64,000 bases of DNA from Periplaneta americana (Eukaryota; Arthropoda; Insecta; Blattodea; Blattidae): positions 129,897,121-129,961,120 of the forward strand of contig NC_091125.1 in assembly GCF_040183065.1 (NCBI RefSeq). The letters are read 5' to 3'. The position numbers and the translations under genes were made by a program. Shown here piece by piece: positions 12,509 to 23,751 of this stretch. Position 1 is the stretch's first letter. Every line of letters starts with the position of its first letter. The notes below the pieces were generated by a model. That model was not told where the DNA came from, did not search any database, and was given only the letters and a program-made list of their open reading frames with translations.

Positions 12509-12768
12509 CATGCCTGTGGAGTAACGGTTAGCACGTCGAGCCGCGAAACTAGGTGTCCCGGGTTCGATTCCCGGTCGGAGCAAGTTACCTGGTTGAGGTT
12601 TTTTCAGGGGATTTCCCTCAACCCAATACGAGCAAATGCTGGGTAACTTTCGGTGTTGGACCCTGGACACATTTCACCGGCATTATCACCTTCATCTCAT
12701 TCAAACGCTAAATAACCTAAACTGTTGATAAAGCGTCGTAAAATGACCTACTAAAATAAAATAAAAAA
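12509..12768 (+). mobile_element. tRNA-derived SINE, family 2 (copy 1)
   Basis: A tRNA-like head carries an A-box region (gtggagtaacggttagcac) and a perfect B box in cccgggttcgattcccggtc. The body follows with caagttacctggttgagg, ccctcaacccaatacgagca and aatgctgggtaactttcggt, and it ends in gataaagcgtcgtaaaatga plus an A-rich (AAATA) tail. Copies recur at 38391-38568 and 39360-39607. It lies in intron 2 of mRpL10, in the sense orientation. Confidence 0.85.
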
Positions 12769-13622
12769 GCCACAATCGGATATATTGGACGCCACATTTG
12801 AAAGAAAAGAAAAGGAAAAAAAAAAGCACAAATTTTACAAAATTAAAACTTTCAGAAAATGTATTGACGACAAATTAAAAACAATTAAAACAATACAGTT
12901 CAGTTAACAATAAACAAATAAATTTCATCCTAGAAAAGGACGCATTTCAAATCCATCCTATGTGCATGCACTGCATGTGTCAGTTGTCTTACTTAATCAG
13001 CCGTTTACATGATATCCTGTAATATTAATAGCATGTGTTGCGATTTCCATGATCTTTTGCATCTTCAATAATTTTAAGTTTCTCGTTGCAAGTAAAGGAT
13101 CACAATCTCGTACTTTCAGAATTGAAAATATAAGATGCACAAACTGTACACTTATCACACTTGAACTTGATTCTGACGCATGTACTGCAAATCCAAACGA
13201 CATTTAACAATGTTAACAATTGAAATACCAGTTCAGGAATATAATGACATGTGCTATCTCCTTAGAAGTTGCATGGGAGGAAAATCAGGCAATGTTACCA
13301 ACTTCATTTCAAATCATGCATCTGTATTTTCTACTTGTATTTTTTTTCTCAGAAAAGAAAGTGCACAAGGTATTAGAGAAAATAAGGTGTTACGGTTGCA
13401 TATTATTTTAAAACAAAATATTTACGATTAGTATTTGTCTAGATCAGGCATGTCAAAACCCTGCACATTGTGCAATCGCGCACATTGTGCAGCGGTCTGT
13501 GTGCACTGTTCGTTTCCTATTCCCCTACCTGGAGGGAGTGAATCGGCGTGAACGGGAGCGCGACAGGGCTGTACAGTTCGGTATCTGCAGTTTCAGATAA
13601 GTTATCGTTCCAGGAACACAGT

Positions 13623-13853
13623 ATGTCCTGCAACCCAGAAAAACGAAAATCCTCCAGTCGATTCAATCCCGATTGGCGCTATATGTTTCTTAGTGCAGAA
13701 TATCGTGGAGATGCACAGTGTTTAGTCTGCAAGAAACAAATGGTATGTAAGAAATTCAATGTTCAGCGGCATTATGAAATGCACCATGAAGTGGATTATA
13801 GAAGTTACCAAAGCGAAGAGAGGATAAAATTGATTTCTCACCTTTCAGAAGAC
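13623..13853 (+). CDS. hAT transposase, exon 1
   Basis: N-terminal exon of the hAT transposase. The start at 13623 (MSCNPEKRKSSSRFNP) is preferred because family similarity begins there; an in-frame ATG also exists at 13548. It encodes a BED-like zinc-finger region: W at FNPDW, a C-x2-C in CLVCKKQM, and an H-x4-H-type pair in RHYEMHHE. It resembles the ZBED5/GTF2IRD2-like group of hAT proteins. The exon ends at GAAGAC|GTAAGT, phase 0. The 120-bp intron (13854-13973) ends in ttgctttcag. Confidence 0.85.
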
Positions 13854-13973
13854 GTAAGTACAATTTAGAGGACCTAAATATTTTCTATAATTTTCTACAC
13901 TTTATTTATACTTTTAGGCATTAACTAAATAAACGTTAATAATTGTTAATTAGTCTATATTAATTGCTTTCAG

Positions 13974-15735
13974 AATGCTACTAACACTGTTGACTCACAA
14001 CCTAATCATCATGAAAGCTGCTTACGTGTTAGTTATGAAATATCTTTGAAAATCGCAAAGAAATGTCGTCCGTTTACAGAAGGGGAATTCATTAAAGATT
14101 GTATTACCGATGCAGTGCATATAATGTCCCCTAAGAAAGTTAAGAAATACAGCTCGATACCTTTGTCGAGAAATACTGTATCTAGCAGAATAAACGATCT
14201 TGCCGAAGACTCAGAACGTCAATTGAGAAGCCTATGTAATAATTTCGTTTCTTTTTCGCTGGCTACTGATGAGAGCACTGACGTATGTGATACGGCTCAG
14301 CTTGTTGTATTTATTAGAGGAGTGGATGAAAACTTAGAAGTTACGGAGGAATTTTTAGACTTAATTCCTCTGAAAAATACAACAACAGGTGAAGATATTT
14401 TCAACGGAATCGTAAAATCCATTGAACGTGTAGGGCTGTCTTGGGATAAATTGACGTCCGTCACAACTGATGGTGCCCCTTCTATGACTGGAGAGAAGCA
14501 AGGTTTCGTAGGATTATTAAAACGGCATCTTGAATTAAATAATTTCAAACGTAACATAATAGCTATTCATTGTATTATTCATCAAGAAGCCTTATGTGCT
14601 AAACGTGCAAATATTAAACATGTGATGGATGTAGTATTGAAGTGTGTAAATTTCATAAGGTCACATGCTCTAAATCACAGACAATTCAAGGACTTTTTGG
14701 AATCAATTGAATGTGACTTCACGGATGTTCCATATCATTGTGAAGTTCGGTGGCTAAGTTGCGCAAAAACTCTCGAAAGATTTTTCAATTTGAGAGAGTA
14801 CATTTCGGAATTTATGCTTGGGAGGGGCAAAAATATTCCTGAATTAGACGATCCTACATGGGTTCAGGACTTGGCTTTCTTGGTGGACCTCACGAAACAT
14901 TTGAATGATTTAAACTTAAAACTACAAGGGAAAGATAAACTGATTTGTGATATTAATGATGCAGTGAAAGCATTTAAACTTATGATTTCCTTATGGAAAA
15001 CACAAATAGAGGATCACAATTTTACCCATTTTCCCTATCTTCGGTCGCTGAATGCAAGAGTGGACGTCCAGAAATACATAACCATTTTGAGCAGTGTGAA
15101 AGATGAATTTGACAATAGATTTCATGACTTGGAGGCACTGCAATTGAAGTTGGAACTCTTCACTATGCCATACTCTGCAAAGCCTTTGGACGTTCCTTCC
15201 AGTTTGCAACTTGAACTAATCGACTTACAATGTAATTCAGAACTTAAAAAAATCTACATTAATAAAGATATCACTGGATTTTACAAGGCACTTGAACGAA
15301 CACGCTACTCACAATTTCATAAATTTGCAGCAGAAATGATTTCTATATTTTCCAGCACTTACACTTGCGAACAGTTTTTTTCCCTGCAAATCAAGATTTC
15401 AGGTATAACTCCCTGTAAAGTTGATTTGAATAATTTCGAGGGAAAAATTGTTCCGGAGCCGGGTATCGAACCCGGGACCTTTGGTTTAACGTACCAAAGG
15501 TCCCGGGTTCGATACCCGGCTCCGGAACAATTTTTCCCTCGAAATTATTCAGTTTTTTTCCCTGATGAAGCAAAATAAATCTGGAGAGAGAGCCCGACTT
15601 TCAGACGAAAATCTCCGCTCTGTAGTGAGACTTTCTACAGCTAATAAAATAGTGCCAGATATAGAAAGAATAGTATCTGCAAAAGTGAACATTGTGCCTG
15701 ATAATGAAGCATCGTCATCCAAGTCGGACCAGTAA
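13974..15735 (+). pseudogene. hAT transposase, exon 2, interrupted by a SINE
   Basis: The catalytic exon continues in phase 0 from the short intron (NATNTVDSQPNHHE). It shows hAT landmarks in order: FSLATDESTDVCDTAQL (first Asp), LTSVTTDGAPSMTGEKQG (second Asp), IHCIIHQEALCAK, EVRWLSCAKTLERF, and SSTYTCEQFFSL with the dimerisation region. After QFFSL a 163-bp fold-back SINE is inserted (15387-15549) with 15-bp duplications. The original frame resumes at 15565 as MKQNKSGERARLSDENLRSV and ends in SDQ with TAA at 15733-15735. No other stop or frameshift is seen, so the uninterrupted protein would have been about 604 residues. The gene was probably intact until this one insertion. Confidence 0.9.
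15387..15549. mobile_element. tRNA-like fold-back SINE inside hAT transposase
   Basis: A 163-bp insertion flanked by perfect 15-bp duplications CAGTTTTTTTCCCTG (15372-15386, 15550-15564). It begins caaatcaagatttcaggtat and then forms a perfect 57-bp inverted repeat (15429-15485 and 15493-15549) with a 7-nt loop. Each arm contains the T-arm/B-box half of a tRNA-like sequence (cccgggttcgatacccgg). The duplication length points to LINE-type target-primed insertion. It is related to the copies at 52690 and 59038. Confidence 0.9.
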
Positions 15736-15845
15736 ATACTGTGTTCACAATACGTAATTTGTGTTTCATTGTATCTTCAAATTTACAGTAGTAAAAATTA
15801 ACAAAAACTTTTGTCATTTCGTACTCACGAAAAACTACTTCCATA

Positions 15846-16640
15846 AAATTTAACTATTCTCTTAACAACGTCTGTATTATTAGGAAAAATTCTATTAAAG
15901 ATCTTGGTGTACTACTCGATTCTAAATTATACTTTCACAATCATGTTCAATATATTTATAATCATTCAATAAGAATGCTTGGTTTAATAAGGTCTATAAC
16001 TTATTCTTTTTCTACTCCAGAGTCACTATTAATTCTATACTTTACTTTGGTTCGATCTAAACTTGAATATGCATCTGTAGCCTGGAATTCCATTACTTCA
16101 ACTGATTCGGTTAAATTGGAAAATATTCAAAGAAAATTTATTTCCTTATGTGCTTTTCGATTTATACCCAATTCCTCTGACTTTAACTATGAGATTACCT
16201 GTAAATATTTTAACTGTTGTAGCCTTTATTCTAGACGTCTAAATCTTGATTATCAATTTCTTTGCAAAGTTATCAAGGGTGATATTGATTGTGAGTCTAT
16301 CATAAACAATATCAGCCTTCGTATTCCTACAAAAGGTTTAAGATTTCAAAAAAAAATTTATAACAGAAATTCAAAATCACTTTCTCCAGTCTGTAGATGC
16401 ATAAAATATGCCAATTTGCATGGGCACAATTTAGATCCTTTTAAGGTATAGTTTCGTTTTGATTATTAGTATTTACTGTTCTTGTTCTCAATTTTATTTA
16501 TGTATGTTTCTGTTTATTTAAGATATTTATTTTGTTTTTGCACCTTTGTATCTTCTGTTTGTGTTTTGTGCTGAACTATAATTGGCCTCTGGCTATTGTT
16601 CAGCACACAAATATTAATAATAAATAAATAAATTATTATA
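15846..16640 (+). pseudogene. jockey-like LINE 3' fragment nested in hAT
   Basis: The + frame reads IKDLGVLLDSKLYFHNHV, then MLGLIRSITYSF, TLVRSKLEYASVAWN, LENIQRKFISLCAFRF and a C-terminal region to TAG at about 16451. This is the C-terminal part of a jockey-type reverse transcriptase: LGV.LD.KL.F..H, R..LEYAS..W, E..Q..F. The 3' UTR has a short hairpin (gtgctgaac ... gttcagcac) and ends in (AATA)n repeats near 16635. It is 5'-truncated and non-autonomous. Precise duplications were not found. Confidence 0.8.
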
Positions 16641-16710
16641 ACTACATTATGATTACATAGGCCTATGCCGGTTTCCCTTCAATTTATAAATGTTCCTGCA
16701 TTTTCTTTCC

Positions 16711-16771
<61 letters not shown>
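16711..16771. repeat. (TTA)n microsatellite
   Basis: About 20 uninterrupted TTA units within the 3' part of the hAT element. Confidence 0.95.
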
Positions 16772-16772
<1 letters not shown>

Positions 16773-18279
16773 CATTTTTTTAACTTATGTAGCTAAGTTT
16801 TATAAAATTATAAAATCACCTCTTATTCTGATAAGTGGATGAATTATTTGCCGCTCAAATACTACCATTTACTCAATGCGTACTATTGTATTACACTCGC
16901 TCAAAAAACTGTACACGCGCAATTCAAAAGCGATCAGGATTTGAAAATAATTAATTTTCTTAGAAAATCACAATCCACATTAGGTACAATGTAGAACTTT
17001 ACACTTGTTTTGGGTATGGTGAATGATTGGCCTGTGAATGTGAACGCGTTACGAAAAATAAAGTGAGTCCGCAGACATAACGAAGACGAGAAATCAGGAA
17101 TCATAGAAAATGATTATTAATATTTCCTCAATCAAATATAGCTAATAATTATTTTAAAACGGTAGGATTTCATCAGCCCATGTCAAGCTAATAATGTTGT
17201 GACAGTTTAGATTAGGTTAGTAAAGTTTTCAGAATATATTCGACAACGCTTATTTCTTAATCAGTAGGCCTATTGTCAAGGGAAGACAAAACGTGAGTTT
17301 CTTCTCACACTGCCGTCAAAGGTTAAACGACTTACGACTTCCATTTGATAAGCTGTTAAGTTATGAAACTACTGAGCGAGGAATACCTGTGAGGCTCTTG
17401 AGGTTGTAAGGGAGCAAGAAAGAAACTATTTGCAAAGACGGAAACATTTTCTGGAAAAATATAATGGCAAATTTTCCATGTTACGCCAGTAATTTATCTT
17501 TAATTTTTAATCCAACACCAGAAGCGCAGAATAGATTCTTGTACACCCCTCCAGCTAAGAACTGATAACAGCAGCGTGTGAATGACGCAATCTGCACAGA
17601 CAGACGATCCCGTGCACATATACTGCACATTCAGTGCCTCGTTTTTGACATGCCTGGTCTAGATTATAGGTTAGAATCTTCATCATTAAAAAAATACATG
17701 TATTGATACTTAACTCGATATATGTCTTGCAGTTTCCACATATTATTTTTTACATGTTGTCGTATTCTACAGAACTGACTGTGTAGGGGCATGGGTTTAA
17801 TTTATATAATTGAATTAACTCTCAAACAACTTTCGGCCAGGAGACCATGTTTTTTGTCTAAGACTTTTTAAGTGTTGTAAGTGATTTGACCATAAAACTT
17901 GTAAAGTAAACTTGAAAAATCTTGTGAAGCGATAAATTTGACCAAAATTTGATTGTGTACAGGCAGCTTACCTTTCACCTTATGTAAATGTCATATTGTT
18001 ACATGTGTGCAATGCCTCTCCTTCCATACGAATGCATTATTTAAGAAAAATGCTAAATTTCTCTTCAATTTCTGCAAAATTTATAATTAAAAGCCCTGAA
18101 TCTGGATAATGAATTGGGCATTTATTTCCTGAAGCGAGCAGCAAATACAGACGCAACAACAGAACCAACAGTGATCAGTGAAAGTGCAAGATAGTGCAAT
18201 ATAAGTGCAAGTGCAAGTGCAAAAGTGAAGTGAAAAGAAAACATACCAATCAGTGAATACACTGTAGTCGGAATAGCAA

Positions 18280-18443
18280 CAAACCTGTGAAATACCCCAG
18301 AGCAACAAACACTCTCTAGGAATAGCTAGCCTAGTGAGTGCAGGCACCCGCTTTAGTGAGTGCTCGTAAAGCTACCCCACCTACCGGTGGGAGGCCTTAG
18401 CCCTCAAGGGATGTTATAGGCTAAATTCATTCATTCATTCATT
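18280..18443 (+). mobile_element. LINE 3' end with (ATTC)n tail
   Basis: A GC-richer block (ctaccggtgggaggccttag, cctcaagggatgttataggc) is followed by ATTC repeats at about 18427-18444. The layout matches insect LINE 3' termini ending in a tetranucleotide tail; a similar block ends the LINE at 33925-34375. It is in intron 2 of mRpL10, after the hAT. Confidence 0.5.
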
Positions 18444-19055
18444 CCCGAATATGACAGTATGGATACAGTGCTTTTGAGGAAAAAATTTAAAGCTTGGTTA
18501 AGAGATGGCTTTTGTTTGCAAACCATTTTTCAATTTTTCCTCTTCTCTCCTCTCCCCGTCTTTTTTCCATTTTCTTTTTTCTGTCTTATCTCGGTTGACT
18601 GGCACATGTCGAATTTATTTTATAATGCAGTTGATGTCTTTAATTTGCTTCATTTTAGGGAATGTAGTGCTCTTATGGCCTGAATTGCAGTTTAGAGCCT
18701 GATAAGGAAAGTGTATTGTTGCCTCTTTGTAACCAATCAAATTTTGGAGTGATGTGTAAATGGCTTTAAGCTTGCCGTCGAGATTTATTATATATTTCCC
18801 AACATTTTGTATAGACGGCAAAGAGCTGGCAAGTAGTACCTGCTCCAGCTCTACCTTCATGATCGAAAAGAGATCCATGTACATGTTCATCAGTCACTTT
18901 GTGGATATCTTCTATAACTGTTTCTTCGGACTTTATTATAAATGTGTTTTCAGGAAGATTTTTTCTAAATAAGACACATCACTTCCAAGTTATAAATAAA
19001 AAAAGTAAAATGAATATGTGTGTTTCTGAATTCTTATGTCTTTTTGGATTTTCAG

Positions 19056-19166
19056 GACAATCCTTATGAAAGAATTTTGGCTCGAGAAATGTTGAACTGG
19101 TTCAACCATTCAAGAATGATTGCTTTCTTCCATGGCAACCCAATTTCTGCAGAGGACAGATTCAAA
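19056..19166 (+). CDS. mRpL10: mitochondrial ribosomal protein uL10m, exon 3
   Basis: This 37-codon exon encodes DNPYERILAREMLNWFNHSR, then MIAFFHGNPISAEDRFK. The NPYE.ILARE..NWF.HSRM motif is highly conserved in animal uL10m. The acceptor is ttttcag at 19049-19055 and the donor is AAA|GTAAGT at 19166/19167. Both junctions are phase 0, matching the preceding exon's donor. The intron upstream (12301-19055) is 6.8 kb and holds a SINE and a complete hAT transposon. Confidence 0.95.
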
Positions 19167-19295
19167 GTAAGTTTAATATGGAAACAGCTAGGCCTGTGTG
19201 CAGGAAGATGGAGTATTGGATATAAATTATGATAATACTGATAAGTCGTTAAAGTTTTTGTTTTATGCAGTACAGTATGATGTTGTTGTTGCTTC

Positions 19296-19795
19296 CTAAT
19301 GCCAGGCATTTGACAGTAAAGTCATTTGACCTCTTGCACTCCAGTATTTTTCAAAGATATTGTCATGGTTAGGCACTGACGCACAGATTTTGAGATGTTC
19401 TGAATCCATTTCTTGATTTGAGTTGCACAATGGGCAGTTAGGGAACTGATATATTCCAATTCTCTGCAGATGCTTGGCCAAACAGTCATGGCCTGTTGCC
19501 AATCTAAATGCAGCTACAGACGATTTGCGTGGTAAATTGGGAATCAACTGTGGATTATGATGCAGAGAGTTCAATTTTTTCCCTTGAGATTGTGTTATCA
19601 AATTTTGTTTGTTGAAGTCTAAGTATGTAGATTTAATAAATCTTTTCACAGAGTAATACGTAGATTTAGTAACAGGTCTGTAAGTAGCAGTGCTGCCCTT
19701 CTTTGCTAAAGCATCCGCATTCTCGTTTCCCAGGATTCCACAATGGGATGGTATCCATTGGAATACAATTCTTTTATTGAGTGTTATTAGTTAAG
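19296..19795 (-). pseudogene. LINE RNase H domain fragment
   Basis: The minus strand reads FQWIPSHCGILGNENADALA, KKGSTATYRPVTKSTYYSV, then KSSVAAFRLATGHDCLAKHL and RIGIYQFPNCPLCNSNQEMD SEH. The WIPSHxGxxGNxxAD motif is the end of an RNase H domain as carried by I-type and some jockey-type LINEs. The following LRTGH-like and CPLC..x..ExxEH zinc-knuckle motif is the usual C-terminus. It stops at TAA (19296). It lies antisense in intron 3 of mRpL10, starting only ~130 bp after exon 3. Confidence 0.8.
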
Positions 19796-19874
19796 AGAGC
19801 ATTTTATTTATTTCTGCTATTTGAGATGAAGGTGTGTGTCTAGAGACTATTGATAGAATAGCAGTACATCATTT

Positions 19875-20115
19875 AACAGGCTTCATTAAAGTGGTATGTC
19901 TTGCATTGTACCTTACCAGAGGACTCAGATGTTATCCCCAACTTGAGGCATGGCATATGGTTACTTGCTTTGTGAAATATTCGCCAAAAGACTTCCCATT
20001 GAATTGTTGTTATGGAAAGATTATGCATTGCTAGTATATTCATCTGCTTTTTGGGTCAATGACAAGTGTTGTTGAGATTTATTGAGAAATGACAGGCTGA
20101 TGACAGTAAAAATGA
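19875..20115 (+). repeat. dispersed repeat, copy 1 (family R2)
   Basis: About 240 bp beginning caggcttcattaaagtggta, with ggcatatggttacttgcttt and gaattgttgttatggaaaga, is repeated in the same orientation at 46248-46490 with about 80% or better identity by eye. Unclassified, no convincing coding frame. Confidence 0.6.
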
Positions 20116-21390
20116 GTGTATTCCGAGAAAATATGCCCCAAGACACTTTTGTTCATAAATTTCAGTTTGTCATGAAAACCATCCTAAGAGTCGCAGATCT
20201 TTTTGGCACTTGTGAGGAAAGAAAGCGAGCCTTTGTGACGGAAATCCTGTGCAGGGATGGGTCAAGCAAAGGAACTGGGATAGACAAGGGAGGAGCAATG
20301 ACACTAAAGAGAAGTATGCTCATTTGTTTAGAAGAAGTCGACCTGTCGCGTATAATTTTTAAACTAAAATATAGCAGGCCTACTAAAAGGGAATGAACAA
20401 GCATAGTAGTCAAAAATAAGTTACAGAGAGTAGCAGAGGCAAACAAGGTGTCTCTAACAAAGGTGAAGGGGTTTTTGCCTGAACAGCATGGATCTGAAGG
20501 AACATCAGTGAGTGCACCAGAGAAGAAATGTCAATGGCAAAAGACCTCTACTAATATTGATAACTTGCAGCAGTGCTGACATCCTCTTCTTCGTATTTTC
20601 ACTTGCGCATTGTTCACTTTATTTCGTTTTCTTTCATTTTAGTTTCTATCGCCATTGTACGGCCAACGACTCTAGTCAAGTGCCACTGCATTGAATAATA
20701 AAAAAAAATATTGATAACTATGAAAAATGCGTGATACGACAAACGATTCACGAATTCCATCTTTTGCACAAAATTTCTCCTGCAATTTCGAAGTTATTAC
20801 CCATTCTATGTGAAATTATCCGTCATTGATTAGGAGGCACTAGTTTAAAAAGTATTTTATGATCGACCATGCCGAAATGTAGTAATTATACACCTGGTAG
20901 CAGCCCTTTAATGGACCTCATTAAAGTACACCTATTCATTAAAGTTCAGGTGTTCCACCAATCAGAAAACACCATTGTAGCAATATGGAAGCGCAAGTAT
21001 CGATTATTCTCGGATATGCATTCGAAAGACAACTAGCGAAATGTCACGGAGGCTGGAAATCCAATACTGTTGCAGAAGGTTATGTACTGTTACTATAATA
21101 ATTAGCGTTAATTGTAAATGATATTCAAATAAATTCAATTTGTCATCTCGTTTTTCAATGTCTAAATCAATTTGAAGGTTATATCAAGATTAATGTTCAT
21201 TTTACTCTCTAGATTATATCAAGGTCAATGACATTTGTTCCTAGGAAAAAATCAATACTTTCGCGTCTGCGCACATCTCACAGTTTACGAGATATTGCAC
21301 AAGGTCAGTTCTGCTCCCCACTCAGATAAGAATAACATGAATACTTATGAATAATTTCAAGTTAGAAATATGGTCGAGCATAAAAAGTCG
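20116..21390. other. intronic stretch without recognised feature
   Basis: Lies in intron 3 of mRpL10. A 104-codon frame at 20082-20396 matches nothing I know. No splice-consistent exon fits the mRpL10 protein here. Confidence 0.35.
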
Positions 21391-21503
21391 TATGAAACTT
21401 GCCTATAATGGTAATTAAGACGCTCGTATGAAAATTATGAAACTCGCGCTCGTTTCATAAACATACTCTCGTCTTAATTACTACCATTATAGGCTCGTTG
21501 CAT
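21391..21503. repeat. palindromic MITE-like hairpin
   Basis: The outer arms TATGAAACTTGCCTATAATGG ... CCATTATAGGCTCGTTGCATA, with inner AATTAAGACG/CGTCTTAATT, make a near-complete palindrome of about 113 bp. Probably a small non-autonomous DNA element. Confidence 0.6.
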
Positions 21504-21657
21504 AATGTACTATTAAGACAGCTAGGGTTCAAGTGTTAAGAAGACGGAGAAAAATAGAAGTGTTCTGATCGAGAGCCAAAGAATATCAGCTCTGTCAGTC
21601 ATAAAGTTTAGAGAGGAAGGCTGATCCATCATCTATAGGGGAGAAATGTTGAAATGT

Positions 21658-21893
21658 TAGCTTTTATTTAACGACGCTTGCAACTGCCGAGGTTATATCA
21701 GCATTGCCGGTGTGCCGGAATTTTGTCCTGCAGGCGTTCTTTTGCATGCCAGTAAGTCTACTGAATTGCAAAATACTACTGACATAAGCCTGTCGCATAT
21801 AAGCACACTTAAATGCCATCAACCTGGCTCGGGATCGAACCCGCAACCTCGGGCATAGAAGGCGAGCGCTATACCAGCTGTGCCAACCAGGCC
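21658..21893 (-). mobile_element. tRNA-derived SINE, family 1 (best copy)
   Basis: On the minus strand the head reads cctggttggcacagctggta (A box) and gaggttgcgggttcgatccc (B box). The body follows (gcgacaggcttatgtcagta, caggacaaaattccggcaca) and the end cgtcgttaaataaa. Both polymerase III boxes are intact, making this the best copy in the window. It is antisense in intron 3 of mRpL10. Confidence 0.85.
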
Positions 21894-22506
21894 GATTTCT
21901 ACAGGGGAGATAACTATATACATAGAAGTTACAATGATAAGAGGGTAGGATGAAGATCATAATAATAGCAAATTACAATGAAAGCAGTAGCGATAGTGTA
22001 ATGGCAAAAATTTCTAACAATAACAATAAATGCAAGGTTTATAATGTTTTATTAGATTTGGTGTTTGTAACTTATTGGCAATATAGGTCTATTTACATGA
22101 GTTCTGAGTGTACTTCTACTGTCACAGTGGCAGGCGGGTGTCAGTTGGGTCTGCAGCTTGCTGAGGGAGACAACATACAAGTTGGATAGTGACTCACTTC
22201 TATGCTTAACATATAAAATTTCAGGGACGATAAAGATCTGCGATACTTATACCCTAATTCATTGACATTAATCTTTCTTAGTTGTCAGCATTCTGAAAAA
22301 AGTAGTAATATTATTGAGGTACATTATGAGATGTTTTTTAAGAGGAAAGAATCCTTGATTAAAGATAAGTATTAGGTGGTATTTAAAAAGTTCAGTTACA
22401 ACAATTTTAATCATTTTAATACTTTTGGAAATATTAAAATTATTACAAAATTTACTACAGTCACATTTTAAATTCCTGAAGTCCGTATGTGTTAGCAGGA
22501 GTAAAT

Positions 22507-22507
<1 letters not shown>

Positions 22508-22568
<61 letters not shown>
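22508..22568. repeat. (AAT)n microsatellite
   Basis: About 20 AAT/TAA units without interruption. Confidence 0.95.
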
Positions 22569-22768
22569 CCATCAATCATTATCATCGAAGGACTGTAACA
22601 GTCTGTCTTATTCCTGTCTCTTCATGAAATGTCTCAGGGATCTTCTCCTCGTGGGTCAATAATGAAGAGTAAGTTTAATGATAACGAAATTTCTATTTTG
22701 ACAGATTTATTTAAAAATGACAAAAATAATTAATTGATTAACTAGTGGACTTACTCGTGTTAATTATG

Positions 22769-23223
22769 TAAGATTTGTCTGGCTTACAGCTGTTTCAGTG
22801 CTTCACGCACCATCCTCAGAGCCTACTAGATCACGGCGTCATCTCGAACTTCTCTGCCTGTTATGTGGGTGTGTTTGATTGTTGAAAGGTGTTGTAGAGT
22901 GGCTACAAAGAACATATTAGAGCAATAACCAGAGGGCACAATACATCTACATACGCCGATATTATAACCAATGCTAACCATAGATACAATAACATAAATA
23001 CAGACATGGAAATCCTACACATACAACCCAAGAACCAAAAACTCAACACACTAGAACAATATGAAATATACAAACACACTATTTGATTCCACTCTTCAAC
23101 ACCTTTCAACAATCAAACACACCCACATAACAGGCAGAGAAGTTCGAGATGACGCCGTGATCTAGTAGGCTCTGAGGATGGTGCGTGAAGCACTGAAACA
23201 GCTGTAAGCCGGACAAATCTTAC
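22769..23223 (+). mobile_element. Penelope-like element remnant with inverted pseudo-LTRs
   Basis: Two inverted arms of about 127 bp (22769-22894 and 23097-23223; ends gtaagatttgtctggcttac / gtaagccggacaaatcttac) flank a 200-bp coding remnant. On the + strand that remnant reads YKEHIRAITRGHNTSTY, ADIITNANHRYNNINTDM and EILHIQPKNQKLNTLEQYEI, then TGA. This is the distal part of the GIY-YIG endonuclease region of Penelope-like elements. Inverted or tandem terminal pseudo-LTRs are a known property of that class. The reverse transcriptase is absent. In intron 3 of mRpL10. Confidence 0.8.
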
Positions 23224-23552
23224 ATATGGATGACAAAAATTTTGTAGAGTATGTTCTTGTGATATGCTGCTTTATCTACCACATTAATCTTTCTTTAACG
23301 TAACTTTATTGTTTTCAATGTTATCATCCTTTTATGAAAAGTATATGATATTCTGGAATTTACCTCGGTGATATTTTTATTCTTAATTTTTTCCCTTCCT
23401 GAACATCTTCAGGCTCTTACCAGTGCACACCAGTTTACAGATCACTGTTGTAGCCATCACTGTTGTGGTGAATGAACGTTGTGCATATAAAGAACGTGAG
23501 TGAAAAATGGTTTCCATTTTCATAATTGAAAATGTAAATGTATTTGTTTCAG

Positions 23553-23751
23553 ACTAACATCATATTCAAAAGGAACAACATGCAGCTGAAGCAGTATGGA
23601 AGAAGAGTGGCCACAATGGCTTTGGAGGACACAAAGTATGCAGCTGTTCTCAAGCTGTTTACATCTCACAATTATATGGTATTCAGCACGGAGCCTCAAG
23701 TGGCTAAACTTATCAAATTAAACAGGAAAATACCTCAGCTCGTTCTGATGG
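23553..23751 (+). CDS. mRpL10: mitochondrial ribosomal protein uL10m, exon 4
   Basis: Encodes TNIIFKRNNMQLKQYGRR, VATMALEDTKYAAVLKLF, FSTEPQVAKLIKLNRKIPQL and VLM. The NM.LK.YGR followed by a valine-rich segment is the core of the L10 fold in uL10m. The acceptor is tttgtttcag ending at 23552, phase 0. The donor is ATGG|GTAAGT at 23751/23752, phase 1, and the next exon's first two bases (CT) complete an alanine codon. The intron upstream is 4.4 kb. Confidence 0.95.

Larger units (their letters stand above)
13445..17656 (+). mobile_element. complete hAT transposon
   Basis: The element starts CAGGCATGTCAAAACCC and ends in the complement of CAGGCATGTCAAAAACGA. The next bases of both termini also share a TGCAC motif. 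It is flanked by perfect 8-bp duplications GTCTAGAT at 13437-13444 and 17657-17664, the hAT hallmark. It carries a two-exon transposase on the + strand, a later SINE insertion in that gene (15387-15549), a LINE fragment (about 15850-16640) and a (TTA)n tract in its 3' part. Without the insertions it would be about 3.2 kb. Located in intron 2 of mRpL10, same strand as the gene. Confidence 0.93.

Noticed and set aside
12473-12670. Minus-strand 65-codon frame with an RPGIEPGT motif
   Set aside because: This peptide is the antisense reading of the SINE tRNA-like head; the same motif appears wherever the SINE occurs.
14297-14557. Antisense 86-codon frame in the hAT transposase
   Set aside because: Shadow of the well-supported + strand catalytic exon.
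20082-20396. 104-codon + strand frame in intron 3 of mRpL10
   Set aside because: No similarity I can name. It partly overlaps a dispersed repeat, and its fit to splicing is not needed because exons 3 and 4 already join in phase.
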